Source: Alphaproteobacteria bacterium (GTDB lineage Bacteria > Pseudomonadota > Alphaproteobacteria > Micavibrionales > Micavibrionaceae). From it: a stretch of DNA of 64,000 nt. The position numbers and the translations under genes were made by a program. The DNA lies in the NCBI GenBank assembly GCA_030427385.1, contig JAUHWR010000001.1, positions 62,001-126,000 on the forward strand, in the 5' to 3' direction. This document shows, piece after piece, positions 63,438 to 64,000 of the stretch. Position 1 is the first letter of the stretch. Every line of letters begins with the position of its first letter. The notes under the pieces were generated by a model. That model ran no database searches, had not been told where the DNA came from, and saw nothing but the letters and a program-made list of their open reading frames with translations.

Positions 63438-64000
63438 ATGACAATATATAATAAAATGGCGACGGGCGCATTATGGGCCGTCTTGGAAAAAGGTGGTCAG
63501 CAGATTATTTCCTTTATCCTGTTTTTGATGATCGCCCGATTGGTGGGGCCTGCCGAATATGGGCTGGCAATGCTTTGTTTTGTTTATCTTGCTTTGGCTA
63601 ATTTATTATTGGTTGGTCTTGCAGATGGCATCATCACGCTGCAAATCAAAGCGCGCGCCCAGCTTTCAACATTATTTTGGGTGATTTTTGCGCTGGGATC
63701 TTTCTTAAGTGTTCTGTGTTACTTAGGCAGTAATCTTGTCTCTGGTTTTTATGAAGAGCCGGATTTGGGAACATTATTACAATGGTTCGCAGCGGTTCCT
63801 ATTTTACTTGCGCTGCAAACAGTTCCCCAATTGATTATTATGAAGGATATGAATTTTCGTATTTATGCGATCCGTTCATTGATCAGCACAATAGGCAGCG
63901 GTATTGTTGGTATTGGTATGGCACTATACGGTTATGGGGCTTTGGCATTAGTCTTCCAACAGATAGTGCTTTATATCCTGTCAAATGTTATATTATGGTT
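63438..64000 (+). CDS. Polysaccharide flippase (Wzx/lipopolysaccharide biosynthesis family), N-terminal part
   Basis: The frame opens at ATG 63438, 12 bp after the pyruvyltransferase stop, and runs off the right edge (187 residues seen). The start MTIYNKMATGALWAVLEKGG, then IISFILFLMIARLVGPAEYG, is the typical first helix pair of Wzx/MurJ-superfamily flippases. About six membrane helices are seen. It would flip the undecaprenyl-linked repeat unit to the periplasm for the polymerase encoded at 49-50 kb. Confidence 0.85.
   Translation, partial: MTIYNKMATGALWAVLEKGGQQIISFILFLMIARLVGPAEYGLAMLCFVYLALANLLLVGLADGIITLQIKARAQLSTLFWVIFALGSFLSVLCYLGSNLVSGFYEEPDLGTLLQWFAAVPILLALQTVPQLIIMKDMNFRIYAIRSLISTIGSGIVGIGMALYGYGALALVFQQIVLYILSNVILW

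Overview
The window is a stretch of an AT-rich alphaproteobacterial chromosome. The evidence is the housekeeping set and its arrangement: a long type-2 (Rickettsia/eukaryote-like) IleRS, HslV with a propeptide, an HslVU operon interrupted by methyltransferase genes, scattered his genes, IspB, a GltX with an HVGN/KLSKR signature, TrmJ, S4, and a VPLPA-CTERM/exosortase-D polysaccharide system. I cannot name the genus. UGA is an ordinary stop here: several genes end at overlapping ATGA junctions.

Layout. Positions 1-27.4 kb are core genome: the start of an RTX-like protein, ileS, hisB, a DUF2007 protein coupled to a lipoprotein trypsin-like protease, a candidate multi-hairpin small RNA, hslV - two methyltransferase-like genes - hslU - mgtC, msrB, a HerA-like ATPase, asd, hisC, gyrB, a REC-PAS histidine kinase facing a lone response regulator, ispB, gltX, a GDSL hydrolase, sodC, trmJ, rpsD and ogt.

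Positions 27.58-38.84 kb form an about 11.3-kb genomic island at the 3' end of tRNA-Glu(UUC). It has a P4-type integrase, paired GGGGGTA repeats near both ends and an imperfect att duplication. Cargo: an AlpA regulator, a RepL-like winged-helix protein, a DUF262/DUF1524 (GmrSD-like) nuclease broken by a frameshift in an A run, a cytosine-5 methyltransferase divergent from a HindVP-like restriction enzyme, a vsr gene cut by UGA at its conserved Trp, and a sigma-factor / unknown / ImmA-IrrE peptidase operon whose sigma gene is frameshifted. The island also holds a non-coding segment of roughly 300 bp with a 27-bp long-range helix, several hairpins and a ribosome binding site that can be sequestered. 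This is my best candidate for an undescribed element. The methyltransferase promoter has two GACGTC palindromes flanking its -10 box. They match the HindV specificity GRCGYC and suggest methylation-sensitive autoregulation.

Positions 39-64 kb are surface and exopolysaccharide genes: an orphan TpsA-like filamentous haemagglutinin with an internal ~430-residue duplication, phosphomannomutase/phosphoglucomutase, exosortase XrtD fused to EpsI, an acyltransferase, a GH5 glycosidase, a polymerase/ligase-like membrane protein, WecG and GT4 glycosyltransferases, a Wzz/BY-kinase, an outer-membrane barrel, a Wza-like export lipoprotein, one VPLPA-CTERM substrate, a PrsT-like TPR lipoprotein, a WbaP-type initiating transferase split by a C8 run, a further glycosyltransferase, a pyruvyltransferase and the start of a Wzx flippase. 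Together they describe lipid-linked synthesis, export and surface anchoring of one polysaccharide with a co-secreted, exosortase-processed protein.

Three separate single-base frameshifts and one nonsense codon occur between 30 and 61 kb. They may be real decay, phase variation or assembly errors, and raw reads would be needed to tell.
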